DNA of 64,000 bases, taken from contig NZ_JARFXX010000002.1 of assembly GCF_029218125.1 (NCBI RefSeq), positions 124,001 through 188,000 on the forward strand. Direction: 5' to 3'. Shown piece by piece: positions 33,504-41,122 of this stretch; positions within the stretch are counted from its first letter, which is position 1; every line of letters starts with the position of its first letter. The DNA is from Oscillibacter faecalis_A (GTDB lineage Bacteria; Bacillota; Clostridia; Oscillospirales; Oscillospiraceae). A program made the position numbers and the translations under genes. The notes below the pieces were generated by a model. It was not told the DNA's origin, did not search any database, and saw nothing but the letters and a program-made list of their open reading frames with translations.

Positions 33504-33538
33504 AAAAAAACAGGCGGAGCCGGAAAACGGCTCCGCCT
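33504..33538 (-). terminator. Terminator downstream of dacF
   Basis: An 11-bp stem AGGCGGAGCCG/CGGCTCCGCCT (33512-33522 with 33528-33538), followed on the minus strand by seven U residues (33510-33504). It is 237 bp beyond the dacF stop; the intervening DNA is a structured repeat (33546-33714). Confidence 0.85.
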
Positions 33539-33545
33539 ATGGCTG

Positions 33546-33714
33546 TCGAAAAAGTGGTAAAGCCACTTTTTCGAGAAGGCTTCACTGCGCTCTGTGCCTC
33601 GGTTGTCCACTTACAGCGAACAATTCGACACTCGCTCCGTGCAAGGTGTATTCTGCCACGCACAGGTCGCGGCAGAATACGGATTTCACAGCTTTCACAT
33701 CTGCGGATGTGAAA
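33546..33714 (+). repeat. Multi-hairpin intergenic element D
   Basis: Between dacF and its terminator. It contains in order: a perfect 12-bp palindrome TCGAAAAAGTGG (33546-33557 with 33563-33574); a middle part with CACTTAC and TTCGACAC; a 10-bp hairpin (33648-33657 with 33671-33680) whose loop ACGCACAGGTCGC is shared with 50834-50846; and a perfect 9-bp hairpin (33693-33701 with 33706-33714). Its left end CTGTCGAaAAAGTGGTAAA differs at one base from the left end of element C. No gene is seen in the 340 bp from 33434 to 33774. Confidence 0.6.
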
Positions 33715-33774
33715 CTCTGCGAGGCTTTTGATAATTTGATAAACTGAAGTAGTTTATGCAGCGCTGTGGACAAC

Positions 33775-35133
33775 TTACCGGCGGCGTCTGCCGCGGTAGC
33801 CGCTGCTGTAGCCCCGGGCGCTGCGGCCGTAGCGCCGCCTGCGGGAAAGCCCCGTAAGCCGCAGCAAAAGCAGTACTACGAGGAGCACGGCCAATACAAT
33901 GGCAATGATTTTTACGGCGGGCTTTTGGAAAAAGAGCACGGTATTATGTCGGAAGGTCATGAAGCGGTCCGCCTCTACGGCGCTGCTGGCTAAAAGGTCC
34001 ACCGTGGCATAGGAAATGTCGCCTTTCTTCAATTCCAGCGTACCCAGCTTCTGCCCGGCGGTGATGGGAGCCTCCAGCTCCTTCGGCAGCGTCACCACCC
34101 GCTCCAGCTCTGCCGGGTCAAGGTCCTTGGGAAATAAGACCTCTACATCCGCCGCCGGGTGGACGGTGACGTAATCCGTTTTGGAAAGAGAGACCGGGAC
34201 CTCCTGAATGATCTCCGTATTCTTTAAAATGGTGCGGTAGGAGAAGCTGCCGAAGCCGTAGTCGAACAGGCGGGAGGTCTCGGAGAAGTTCAGGAGATTT
34301 CCCACGCCGTTTTCCTCAATGCGCTCCGCTCCCATGACCACGCTGACATAGTGCAGCTCTCCCTGCTGAGCGGAGGAGATGAGACAGTGTCCGGCGGCGT
34401 CCGTGGAGCCGGTTTTGATGCCGTGGGCCCGCTTATCCCGGTAGCCGATGACCCGCCAGTTGGACAGGAGGTTGTTGGTGGTATAGAGCGTCCGCTCCGG
34501 GCTTAGATTGGTGGCGGGAATGGTGGCGCTGGCACTGTCGCAAATCTCCATGAACTCCGGGTATTCCATAGCTGCCTTGGTGATGAGATACAGGTCCCAC
34601 GCGGAGGTGTAGTGGTCCGGGTCATGGATGCCGCTGGGGTTGACGAAATGGGTATCCTCACAGCCCAGTGCCTCCGCCTTGGCGTTCATGGCGTCCACAA
34701 AGGCGGAAATGGAGCCGCTGTGCCATTCTGCAAGGATATTGCAGGCTTCGTTGGCGGAGACGATGAGCATACACTGAAGAAGCTGCTTTACCGTCAGCAC
34801 CTCGCCGGCCTTGATGCCGGCGGTGCTTCCGTCGGCAGCGTAGTAGGGGGAGGCAAAGGCACTTTCCGGGGCGGTGACCTCCTGCGTCAGCAGCGCGTCA
34901 TTGCCGCTGGCCTTTTCCAGAATCAGCAGGGCGGTCATGACCTTAGTGAGACTTGCGGGGTAATTCTGCTCATGGATGTTTTGGGCATAGGCTACGGCGT
35001 CTGTGTTCACATCCACCAGCAGCGCCGCCTTGGCACGGATGTCCGGCGCGTCCGCCGCCTGCGCGGGAATGGCCAGCAGAACGGAAAGACAGACGCAGAG
35101 CAAAAAAACAGACAAAAGGCGTTTGATTTTCAT
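33775..35133 (-). CDS. dacF: D-alanyl-D-alanine carboxypeptidase (DacF type)
   Basis: 452 residues, a class C penicillin-binding protein (PBP5/DacF-like, peptidase S11). Signal peptide about 1-27; active-site serine in PASLTKVMTA (SxxK, about 62-65), second motif SANEACNILAEW (SxN) and HGIKTGSTDAAGHC (KTG). A PBP5 C-terminal beta domain is followed by a membrane helix (about 408-428) and an Arg/Gly/Tyr-rich cytoplasmic tail (SRRRRYGRSARGYSSGYRG). It trims the terminal D-Ala of peptidoglycan stems. The membrane-helix-plus-basic-tail end differs from the usual amphipathic anchor. Divergent from comEA. Confidence 0.9.
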   Translation of the reverse strand: MKIKRLLSVFLLCVCLSVLLAIPAQAADAPDIRAKAALLVDVNTDAVAYAQNIHEQNYPASLTKVMTALLILEKASGNDALLTQEVTAPESAFASPYYAADGSTAGIKAGEVLTVKQLLQCMLIVSANEACNILAEWHSGSISAFVDAMNAKAEALGCEDTHFVNPSGIHDPDHYTSAWDLYLITKAAMEYPEFMEICDSASATIPATNLSPERTLYTTNNLLSNWRVIGYRDKRAHGIKTGSTDAAGHCLISSAQQGELHYVSVVMGAERIEENGVGNLLNFSETSRLFDYGFGSFSYRTILKNTEIIQEVPVSLSKTDYVTVHPAADVEVLFPKDLDPAELERVVTLPKELEAPITAGQKLGTLELKKGDISYATVDLLASSAVEADRFMTFRHNTVLFFQKPAVKIIAIVLAVLLVVLLLLRLTGLSRRRRYGRSARGYSSGYRGRRRR

Positions 35134-35253
35134 ATCTTTCTCCTATGATGTATGATATACTGAAAGTAAGAAAGGCGGCGGCCGCCGGGGGCGGCACCGT
35201 TCGACAAATTCCGATTTGCTTCAGTATAGCAAAAAAAACGGAGGAGTTCAACC

Positions 35254-35631
35254 ATGCGCGCAAAGTTAAGGGCTGTCAAAACGGAATTGATTCTTCTAAT
35301 CATGACAGCGGTATTCCTTTTCGGCCTGACGGGCCTTGCCCGGCGGGACCGCATGGCGGCGGACACGGCGGCGGTCAGCGCCGTTACGGAGGAAAATCTG
35401 CCGCCGGAGCAGGTGGAGCTGACGCTGGTGGACATCAACACCGCCGGTGTAGAGGAGCTTTCCACGCTGCCGGGAATCGGCGAGGGGCTTGCGGGGCGGA
35501 TCGTCCGCTACCGGGAGGCCAACGGCGCGTTTGAAAGCGTGGAGGCGCTGACGGAGGTATCCGGCATCGGGGAGAAAAAGCTGGAGGAGCTGCGGGACTA
35601 TATCACAGTGAACGAAGGAGCACAGCCTTGA
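35254..35631 (+). CDS. ComEA-like helix-hairpin-helix protein
   Basis: 125 residues: an N-terminal membrane anchor (about 10-28) and a C-terminal HhH pair (about 58-122) with DINTAGVEELSTLPGIGEG and LTEVSGIGEKKLEELRDYI. The domain binds DNA without sequence specificity; membrane-anchored ComEA serves in DNA uptake. The other competence genes (comEB/EC) are not adjacent, so a competence role is only likely. GGAGGAG precedes ATG 35254. It overlaps the response-regulator gene by 4 bp. Confidence 0.85.
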   Translation: MRAKLRAVKTELILLIMTAVFLFGLTGLARRDRMAADTAAVSAVTEENLPPEQVELTLVDINTAGVEELSTLPGIGEGLAGRIVRYREANGAFESVEALTEVSGIGEKKLEELRDYITVNEGAQP

Positions 35632-36305
35632 AAATTTTAGTGGTAGACGATGAAAAAACCCTGGTCAAGGGCATGAAGTTTAATCTGGAAAACGAGGGGT
35701 ACGAGGTGGAGTGCGCCTATGACGGTGCATCGGCGCTGGAGCTGGCCCGGGAGGGGCGGTTCGACCTGATATTGCTGGATGTGATGATGCCGGAGATGGA
35801 CGGGCTGGAGGCCTGCATGAAAATACGGGAATTTTCCAACGTTCCCATTATCATGCTCACCGCCAAGAGTGAGGACGCCGACAAGCTTATGGGCTTTGAG
35901 TGCGGGGCGGACGATTATCTCACGAAGCCCTTCAACATTCTGGAGCTGAAGGCCCGGGTGCGGGCGCTGCTGCGCCGGGCCGCCGGTGTGCAGCGCAGTC
36001 AGGGCGGGCTTTTGACGGTGGGGAAGCTCACGCTGGACACGCAGGAGCGTGTCGCCATCCGGGACGGACAGCCGGTGGACCTCACCGCCAAGGAGTATGA
36101 CCTCATTGAGCTGCTGATGCGAAATCCCCGGCGGGTGTACAGCCGGGAGAATCTGATGAACGTGGTGTGGGGCTATACCTACGCCGGAGATTACCGCACT
36201 GTGGATGTGCACATCCGCCGCCTGCGGGAAAAGCTGGAGGAAAATCCGGCGGAGCCGGAGCACATTATGACCAAGTGGGGAGTGGGCTACTATTTCAAAG
36301 GATAA
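35628..36305 (+). CDS. OmpR/PhoB family response regulator
   Basis: 225 residues. Receiver domain (about 1-115) with acidic pair DDE near residue 7-9, phospho-acceptor Asp in LILLDVMMP (about 51), Thr/Ser in IMLTAKS and Lys in YLTKPF. The winged-helix DNA-binding domain (about 130-225) ends VDVHIRRLREKLE and VGYYFKG. The start is TTG 35628, supported by GAAGGAG and a 4-bp overlap with the comEA-like stop. It pairs with the histidine kinase immediately downstream. Regulon unknown. Confidence 0.94.
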   Translation: MKILVVDDEKTLVKGMKFNLENEGYEVECAYDGASALELAREGRFDLILLDVMMPEMDGLEACMKIREFSNVPIIMLTAKSEDADKLMGFECGADDYLTKPFNILELKARVRALLRRAAGVQRSQGGLLTVGKLTLDTQERVAIRDGQPVDLTAKEYDLIELLMRNPRRVYSRENLMNVVWGYTYAGDYRTVDVHIRRLREKLEENPAEPEHIMTKWGVGYYFKG

Positions 36306-36360
36306 GCACAGGGCCTTTTGGGGCAGTCTGCAATTAAAATTCGGCCTGAGCTACATCGCC

Positions 36361-37722
36361 GTGATCGCGGGGGTGCTGCTTTTGCTCAATACATACCCCC
36401 TGCTTGTCAGCGAGGACCTTGTGTTCCGCTCCAAGGAGACCACTATGACCGGCAGCGTGTCGGTGATGGTATACTCCCTTTCCGGGCTGAACCGGCTGAC
36501 GCAGGAAAATGTGGAGGCGGCCATGGCCGTGGTGGAGGAGACCGGGCTGAGCCGTATTTTAGTGACGGACAGCGCGGGGCTGGTGCTCTACGATACCCGG
36601 GAAACCGGCGGCGCCGTGGGGAAATATACGTTCTATTCGGAGATCGTGCAGGCGCTGGAGGGCAATGATGCCTTTTCCAGCTCCTACCGGGACGGAGCGT
36701 TCCGCAGCCGGGCCTCCTCGCCGGTGCTGTACCAGAACCGCATCATCGGCGCGGTGTATGCCTATGAATACGATACGGAGCAGGCGGCGCTGCTGGAGGG
36801 GCTGCAGACGAATTTGATGCGGCTTTCTGTCGGCATTGCGCTGGCGGTGGTGCTGCTGAGCGTGCTGCTTTCCCGGATGCTGACGCGGAAGATCGGCGCG
36901 CTGCTCACCGCCATCCGTCAGGTGCGGGAGGGCTCCTACGAGCACCGCACCCATATCCCCGGCCACGATGAGATCGCACAGATCGGGGAGGAGTTCAACA
37001 GCCTCACCGACCGGCTGCAGACCACGGAAGATCTGCGCCGCCGCTTTGTGTCCGATGCCAGCCACGAGCTGAAAACGCCGCTGGCGGCCATCCGGCTTTT
37101 GACGGATTCCATTTTGCAGACGGACAATATGGACATGGCTACCGTCCGGGATTTTGTAACGGACATCGGCAGCGAGGCCCAGCGCCTCAGCAGCATCACC
37201 GAGGACCTGCTGCGGCTGACCCGGCTGGACAGCGGCCTTGTAGACAAGCCGAAGCGGGTAGAGGTCGTCCCGGTGCTGGAGCAGGTCATGCGGATGATGA
37301 GCTTTCTGGCGCAGGACAAGGGAACGGAGTTGACGTATCAGGCCGAGGAGGGCTGCGCGGTGATGGCCACCCGGGGCGAGGTCCATCAGGTCATTTACAA
37401 CCTGACGGACAACGCCGTAAAGTACAGCGGCAGCGCCGGCAGCATCCGGGTGCGGCTGTTCCGGGAGGGGGGCTGTGTGGTGCTGACCGTGGCGGACAAC
37501 GGCCCCGGCATTCCGGAGGAGGATCTGCCCCGGGTATTTGAGCGGTTCTACCGGGTGGACAAGGCCCGCTCCCGGGCCGCCGGCGGAACGGGACTGGGCC
37601 TTTCCATCGTGCAGGACACGGTGCACAAGCGGGGCGGCACGGTAACGGCCACCAACGCCCCGGGCGGCGGCGCGGTGTTCACCGTCCGCTGGCCGGACGC
37701 GGAAGGGGGCCGGGAGCCGTGA
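36361..37722 (+). CDS. Sensor histidine kinase (start uncertain)
   Basis: 453 residues from GTG 36361. Helix, extracellular sensor (about 15-145), second helix (about 155-180), HAMP (about 182-235), HisKA with the phospho-His in FVSDASHELKTPLAAIRLL, and HATPase with NLTDNAVKYS and GTGLGLSIVQ. The GTG cuts into the first membrane helix, because the in-frame upstream codons LQLKFGLSYIA (from 36328) look like its beginning. The frame is open back to 36271 with no ATG, GTG or TTG, so translation may start at an unusual ATT (36292) or CTG (36328). It phosphorylates the response regulator just upstream; the GerM gene overlaps its end. Confidence 0.87.
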   Translation: MIAGVLLLLNTYPLLVSEDLVFRSKETTMTGSVSVMVYSLSGLNRLTQENVEAAMAVVEETGLSRILVTDSAGLVLYDTRETGGAVGKYTFYSEIVQALEGNDAFSSSYRDGAFRSRASSPVLYQNRIIGAVYAYEYDTEQAALLEGLQTNLMRLSVGIALAVVLLSVLLSRMLTRKIGALLTAIRQVREGSYEHRTHIPGHDEIAQIGEEFNSLTDRLQTTEDLRRRFVSDASHELKTPLAAIRLLTDSILQTDNMDMATVRDFVTDIGSEAQRLSSITEDLLRLTRLDSGLVDKPKRVEVVPVLEQVMRMMSFLAQDKGTELTYQAEEGCAVMATRGEVHQVIYNLTDNAVKYSGSAGSIRVRLFREGGCVVLTVADNGPGIPEEDLPRVFERFYRVDKARSRAAGGTGLGLSIVQDTVHKRGGTVTATNAPGGGAVFTVRWPDAEGGREP

Positions 37723-38618
37723 GGAAAAGATGGATCGTGCTGACGCTTTGCACTCTGGTGCTGCTGGTCATCGGCTGCGCCGTGGGAACGGCCACTGTCC
37801 GGCAGGAGCCGGAGGGAACGGCGTATCAGCTCTATTTTCTGGAGCGGACGCTGGCGGACGCCGATGGCGGTGACGCCCTCCGGGCGGAGGAGCGGGCCAT
37901 CGACGATACCGGCTGCACGGCGGAGGAAACGGCCCGGCTGCTGCTGGAAGCGCTGCTGCGGGGACCGAAGGACCCGCTGCTGGAAAGTCCGTTTCCCAAG
38001 GGAACGTCCCTTGTATCCGCGGAGCGGGTGGGAACGGAGCTGCGGGTGGACCTTTCGGCGGCCTATGGCGGGCTTTCCGGCGTGGAACTGTCGCTGGCGG
38101 ATTATGCCATCACGCTGACACTGACCCAGCTCCCGGATGTGGCCCGGGTGCGAATCACCGTGCTGGGGGAGGAGCTGGACTACCGCAGCCGGCAGGTATT
38201 TTTGAGCCGGGATGTGCTGCTGGCCCCCAAGGAGGATGTTGTGAGCACCGTGGCGGTGTCGCTGTACTTCCCGGATGGGGACGGTGTGCTGACGGAGGAA
38301 AAGCGGACGCTGAATCTCTATGAGGGTGACACACAGGGCGGCGCCGTGATTCGGGCGCTGGAAAACGGCCCGGAGGCAAAGGGCCTGCAGAGCGCCTTGC
38401 CGGAGGGCTTTAAGGTCCGCAAGGTGTGGGCGGAGGAGGGCGTGTGCTACGTGAGCCTTTCCTCGGCGCTGCTGGAGGGCCGCCCGGACCCGGCGGCGCT
38501 GACGCTGGCCATTGACGCGCTGGAGCGGTCGCTGCTGTCGCTGGAGTCCGTGGAGGAGGTGCGCTTCCTTGTGGACGGTGAGTTTGCCGACGCCTACGGC
38601 CCGGTGCCGCTGCCCTGA
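37719..38618 (+). CDS. GerM-domain (GerMN) lipoprotein
   Basis: 299 residues. The N-terminal hydrophobic signal ends LLVIGCAV, a likely lipobox. Two GerMN domains follow (about 60-170 and 180-295), each with the LLLEALLRGP / VIRALENGP helix and an LSLSSALL-type strand. GerM proteins act in spore formation and germination, and similar lipoproteins regulate two-component systems in other phyla. The GTG start overlaps the kinase stop by 4 bp, so it belongs to the same operon as the two-component system and may modulate the sensor. Confidence 0.87.
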   Translation: MRKRWIVLTLCTLVLLVIGCAVGTATVRQEPEGTAYQLYFLERTLADADGGDALRAEERAIDDTGCTAEETARLLLEALLRGPKDPLLESPFPKGTSLVSAERVGTELRVDLSAAYGGLSGVELSLADYAITLTLTQLPDVARVRITVLGEELDYRSRQVFLSRDVLLAPKEDVVSTVAVSLYFPDGDGVLTEEKRTLNLYEGDTQGGAVIRALENGPEAKGLQSALPEGFKVRKVWAEEGVCYVSLSSALLEGRPDPAALTLAIDALERSLLSLESVEEVRFLVDGEFADAYGPVPLP

Positions 38619-38660
38619 CGGAGCGGAAAGTGACAGAGGCAGAAGAAAAGAAGCATAACA

Positions 38661-38696
38661 GCGCCCCGGCTCTGCAAGATCGCAGAGCCGGGGCGC
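38661..38696. terminator. Terminator between the GerM gene and the ABM gene
   Basis: A 15-bp GC-rich stem GCGCCCCGGCTCTGC with its complement (38661-38675 with 38682-38696), AAGATC loop, between convergent genes. The flanking T runs are short. Confidence 0.78.
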
Positions 38697-38721
38697 GTTC
38701 GCTGATAGCTTGGTGCGGCGC

Positions 38722-39006
38722 TCAGTCATAGAACTTGTCGGCGGTGACGCTGTCGCAGTATTCCGCCTTCAGGATTTGGAGCTTGTCGAAGGTCTCTGTG
38801 CGGCAGTGGGACTCCTGCAAGGCAGGCTCCGTCCATGTTTCCACCAACAGGAGTACATCGGGGTCCTGCGCGTCAAAGAAGTAATCGTATTTGACGTTTC
38901 CGTCCTCGCTCCGGGAATTGGCCCGGACGCCCAGCTCCGTGATGGCCTGATAGAAGGCGTCGCGCTTGCCGGGCTTGCAGTGATAGGTGACATTCCAAGT
39001 CAGCAT
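38722..39006 (-). CDS. ABM-domain putative quinol monooxygenase
   Basis: 94 residues, an antibiotic biosynthesis monooxygenase-like ferredoxin-fold domain: MLTWNVTYHCKPGKRDAFYQ, YDYFFDAQDPDVLLLVETW and ALQESHCRTETFDKL. Members are small dimeric enzymes or binding proteins (YgiN-like). The specific reaction is not predictable. GGAGGAACCC lies before ATG 39006. It is a stand-alone gene in front of a small membrane protein on the same strand. Confidence 0.85.
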   Translation of the reverse strand: MLTWNVTYHCKPGKRDAFYQAITELGVRANSRSEDGNVKYDYFFDAQDPDVLLLVETWTEPALQESHCRTETFDKLQILKAEYCDSVTADKFYD

Positions 39007-39071
39007 AAGGGTTCCTCCGTAAAATATTTTTGGGGGTTATCGGCGTATTGCCGCAGCGCTCGAACGGGCGC

Positions 39072-39242
39072 TTACTTTTCCTCTTTCATCGCCTTGACAG
39101 CGATGACCGCACCGGCAATGGCAAGAATATAGAAGGGAAGAAGGATAATCAGGCTTTCACGGCCCAATTTAAGGAAATTGTGTGAAATCAGAGTCATAGC
39201 TGTCATCAGCCAGCCGGTTCCGTCAATCACTCCGCAAAGCAT
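39072..39242 (-). CDS. Small two-helix membrane protein (hypothetical)
   Basis: 56 residues from ATG 39242, with two hydrophobic segments (LCGVIDGTGWLMTAMTLI and LIILLPFYILAIAGAVIAVK) and the basic/acidic tail AMKEEK. In-frame codons continue upstream (ATA at 39272: IKKLILGCTL, a natural N-terminal helix start) but with no ATG, GTG or TTG before a stop, so the true start could be a rare codon. It resembles small Firmicute membrane proteins of unknown role. It lies between the ABM gene and rluA. Confidence 0.5.
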   Translation of the reverse strand: MLCGVIDGTGWLMTAMTLISHNFLKLGRESLIILLPFYILAIAGAVIAVKAMKEEK

Positions 39243-39290
39243 CAGGGTGCAGCCGAGAATTAATTTTTTTATGTAAATGACATTCTTTCT

Positions 39291-40172
39291 TTAAATCAGT
39301 TTTTCCATATCCGCCGGAATGGGGGCGGTAAAGGACAGGTGTTCCCCGGTGACGGGGTGGGTCAGGGACAGGGCATAGGCGTGGAGCGCGGGGCGGGCGA
39401 TGAGGGCCGTGTCCTCCGTGCCGTAAAGCCAGTCCCCGGCTAAGGGGCAGCCGAGATAGGCCATGTGGACCCGAAGCTGGTGGGTGCGGCCCGTTTCCGG
39501 TATCAGCTTTAAAAGGGAGAGACCGTCCCGCCGGGAGAGGACCTCGTAATGACTGACAGCGCTCTGCCCGTCCGGCCGCACCATGCGGCGGACAGCGGAG
39601 GTCTCGTCCCGGCCGATGGGGGCGTTGACGGTTCCAACGGGCGGCGCGGGGCAGCCCACGCACACCGCCCGGTATTCCCGGTGAAAGTCAGTGGTGTGGA
39701 GCATCCGCCGCAGACGGTCATGGATATATCCGCTTTTGGCCACGGCCATGAGGCCGGTGGTGCCCTTGTCCAGCCGGTTTACCACATGGAAAATGAAATC
39801 GCTCCCCCGCCGGTAGGCCAGCGCACCGGCCACCGTAGGCGTGTCCGGCAGAAAGTTGGAGGCGTGGGCGGTCATGCCGGCAGGCTTGTTGACGATCATC
39901 AGATGGGCGTCCTCATAGACGACAGGCAGCGGCCAGTCCCCCGGCGTCGGCAGGAGCCTTGGCGGCCGCAAATCATCGGAGCGCACCGATACGGTGTCCC
40001 CGGCGTGAACGATGTCTACCGTCCGGGCGTGAGCGCCATTGACCGTGATGCCGTTTTCGGCCCGGGTGAGCCGGGCGACGGCATGGGTGGAAAAATGGAG
40101 CCTGGCTTTCAGAATGTGCCGGACGCAGACTCCATCCTCCTCCGGCGGCACGGTATAGGTGATGCGCTCCAT
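39291..40172 (-). CDS. RluA family pseudouridine synthase
   Basis: 293 residues: an N-terminal S4-like region (about 15-70) and the catalytic domain with NRLDKGTTGLMAVAKS (catalytic Asp about residue 134), IPETGRTHQLRVHMAYLGCP and a C-terminal HPVTGEHLSFTAP. It converts uridine to pseudouridine in rRNA or tRNA; which sites cannot be told. The start codon overlaps the patatin stop by one base (TGATG), so the two are co-translated. Confidence 0.93.
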   Translation of the reverse strand: MERITYTVPPEEDGVCVRHILKARLHFSTHAVARLTRAENGITVNGAHARTVDIVHAGDTVSVRSDDLRPPRLLPTPGDWPLPVVYEDAHLMIVNKPAGMTAHASNFLPDTPTVAGALAYRRGSDFIFHVVNRLDKGTTGLMAVAKSGYIHDRLRRMLHTTDFHREYRAVCVGCPAPPVGTVNAPIGRDETSAVRRMVRPDGQSAVSHYEVLSRRDGLSLLKLIPETGRTHQLRVHMAYLGCPLAGDWLYGTEDTALIARPALHAYALSLTHPVTGEHLSFTAPIPADMEKLI

Positions 40173-41017
40173 CAGGGCTGTCCGAGATAGGTCCGCAGGG
40201 CGGGCAGCGCCGCCTTCGCGTCCCCGGTCCCCAGATCGTAGACCGCCTGAAGCCGGTCGGCATGGCGCTCCAGCCGCCCGATCTCAATGGGGAGGCTGGG
40301 GTGCAGCACCCACGCCTTGCCCTGCTGCTCCCAGTTCAATAGCTCGCGGACCGCGTTGTTGTACGTGCTGTGGCGGTTTTTGAGCTGCTCCATAAACGCG
40401 GGATAGTGCTTGTACCAGACCTCAATGGGCCCCGATGCCATGGGCTTTTTTACATAGCTCCGGTCCCGGGTCAGGATGACCACTACCCGGTCAAAGCCCA
40501 GCTTCTCGGCGGCCTTGAAGGGAATGGAGTCCGCCACGCCGCCGTCCAGATACAGCTTTCCGCCCAGCTTCACGGGCTTGGACACAAAGGGCATGGAGGC
40601 GGAGGCCCGAATCACGTCCATCTGCTCCATAGCGTGTTCAAGGCGGATATACTCCGCCCTGCCGGTCTCCACATTGGTGACCACAGCCCAGAACGGGACG
40701 CCGGAGGCGTCAAACGTGTCCCCGTCAAAGGGGTCCAGCTCCCGGGGGACCTTATCGTAGGCGTAGTCCGTGTCCACGATGTTGCCGGTTTTCAGCAGGG
40801 GTATCAGCCCCATGTAGTGACGGTCGGCGTTGAAGCGCTTGTTGTAGCGGATGACCCGCCCCGGCTGGCCGGAGAGATAGTTGACGCCGAAAGCCGCCCC
40901 AGCGGACACGCCAATGATTCCGTCAAATTTGATTCCGGCGTTATAAAAGACGTCCAGCGCCCCGGCGGTGTACATTCCCCGCATGGCGCCGCCTTCCAAA
41001 ACAAGACAGGTTTTCAT
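40172..41017 (-). CDS. Patatin-like phospholipase
   Basis: 281 residues. Patatin motifs: an oxyanion-hole glycine run LVLEGGAMRGMYTAGALD (about 4-21), nucleophile serine in GVSAGAAFG (about 36-44) and catalytic Asp in DGGVADSIP (about 158). This matches the bacterial YjjU/RssA-like serine hydrolases that act on lipids. GAGGAGG precedes ATG 41017; a longer frame to 41074 is not supported. It is upstream of and overlapping rluA. Confidence 0.92.
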   Translation of the reverse strand: MKTCLVLEGGAMRGMYTAGALDVFYNAGIKFDGIIGVSAGAAFGVNYLSGQPGRVIRYNKRFNADRHYMGLIPLLKTGNIVDTDYAYDKVPRELDPFDGDTFDASGVPFWAVVTNVETGRAEYIRLEHAMEQMDVIRASASMPFVSKPVKLGGKLYLDGGVADSIPFKAAEKLGFDRVVVILTRDRSYVKKPMASGPIEVWYKHYPAFMEQLKNRHSTYNNAVRELLNWEQQGKAWVLHPSLPIEIGRLERHADRLQAVYDLGTGDAKAALPALRTYLGQP

Positions 41018-41122
41018 AGATAAGCCTCCTCGCGGCACTTGCCTGATGAGTGAATTTACGGTATAGTATACCACGGAAAAAATAAAACGGCAATCATGGA
41101 TTGCCGGAAAAGGAGAACCGTT

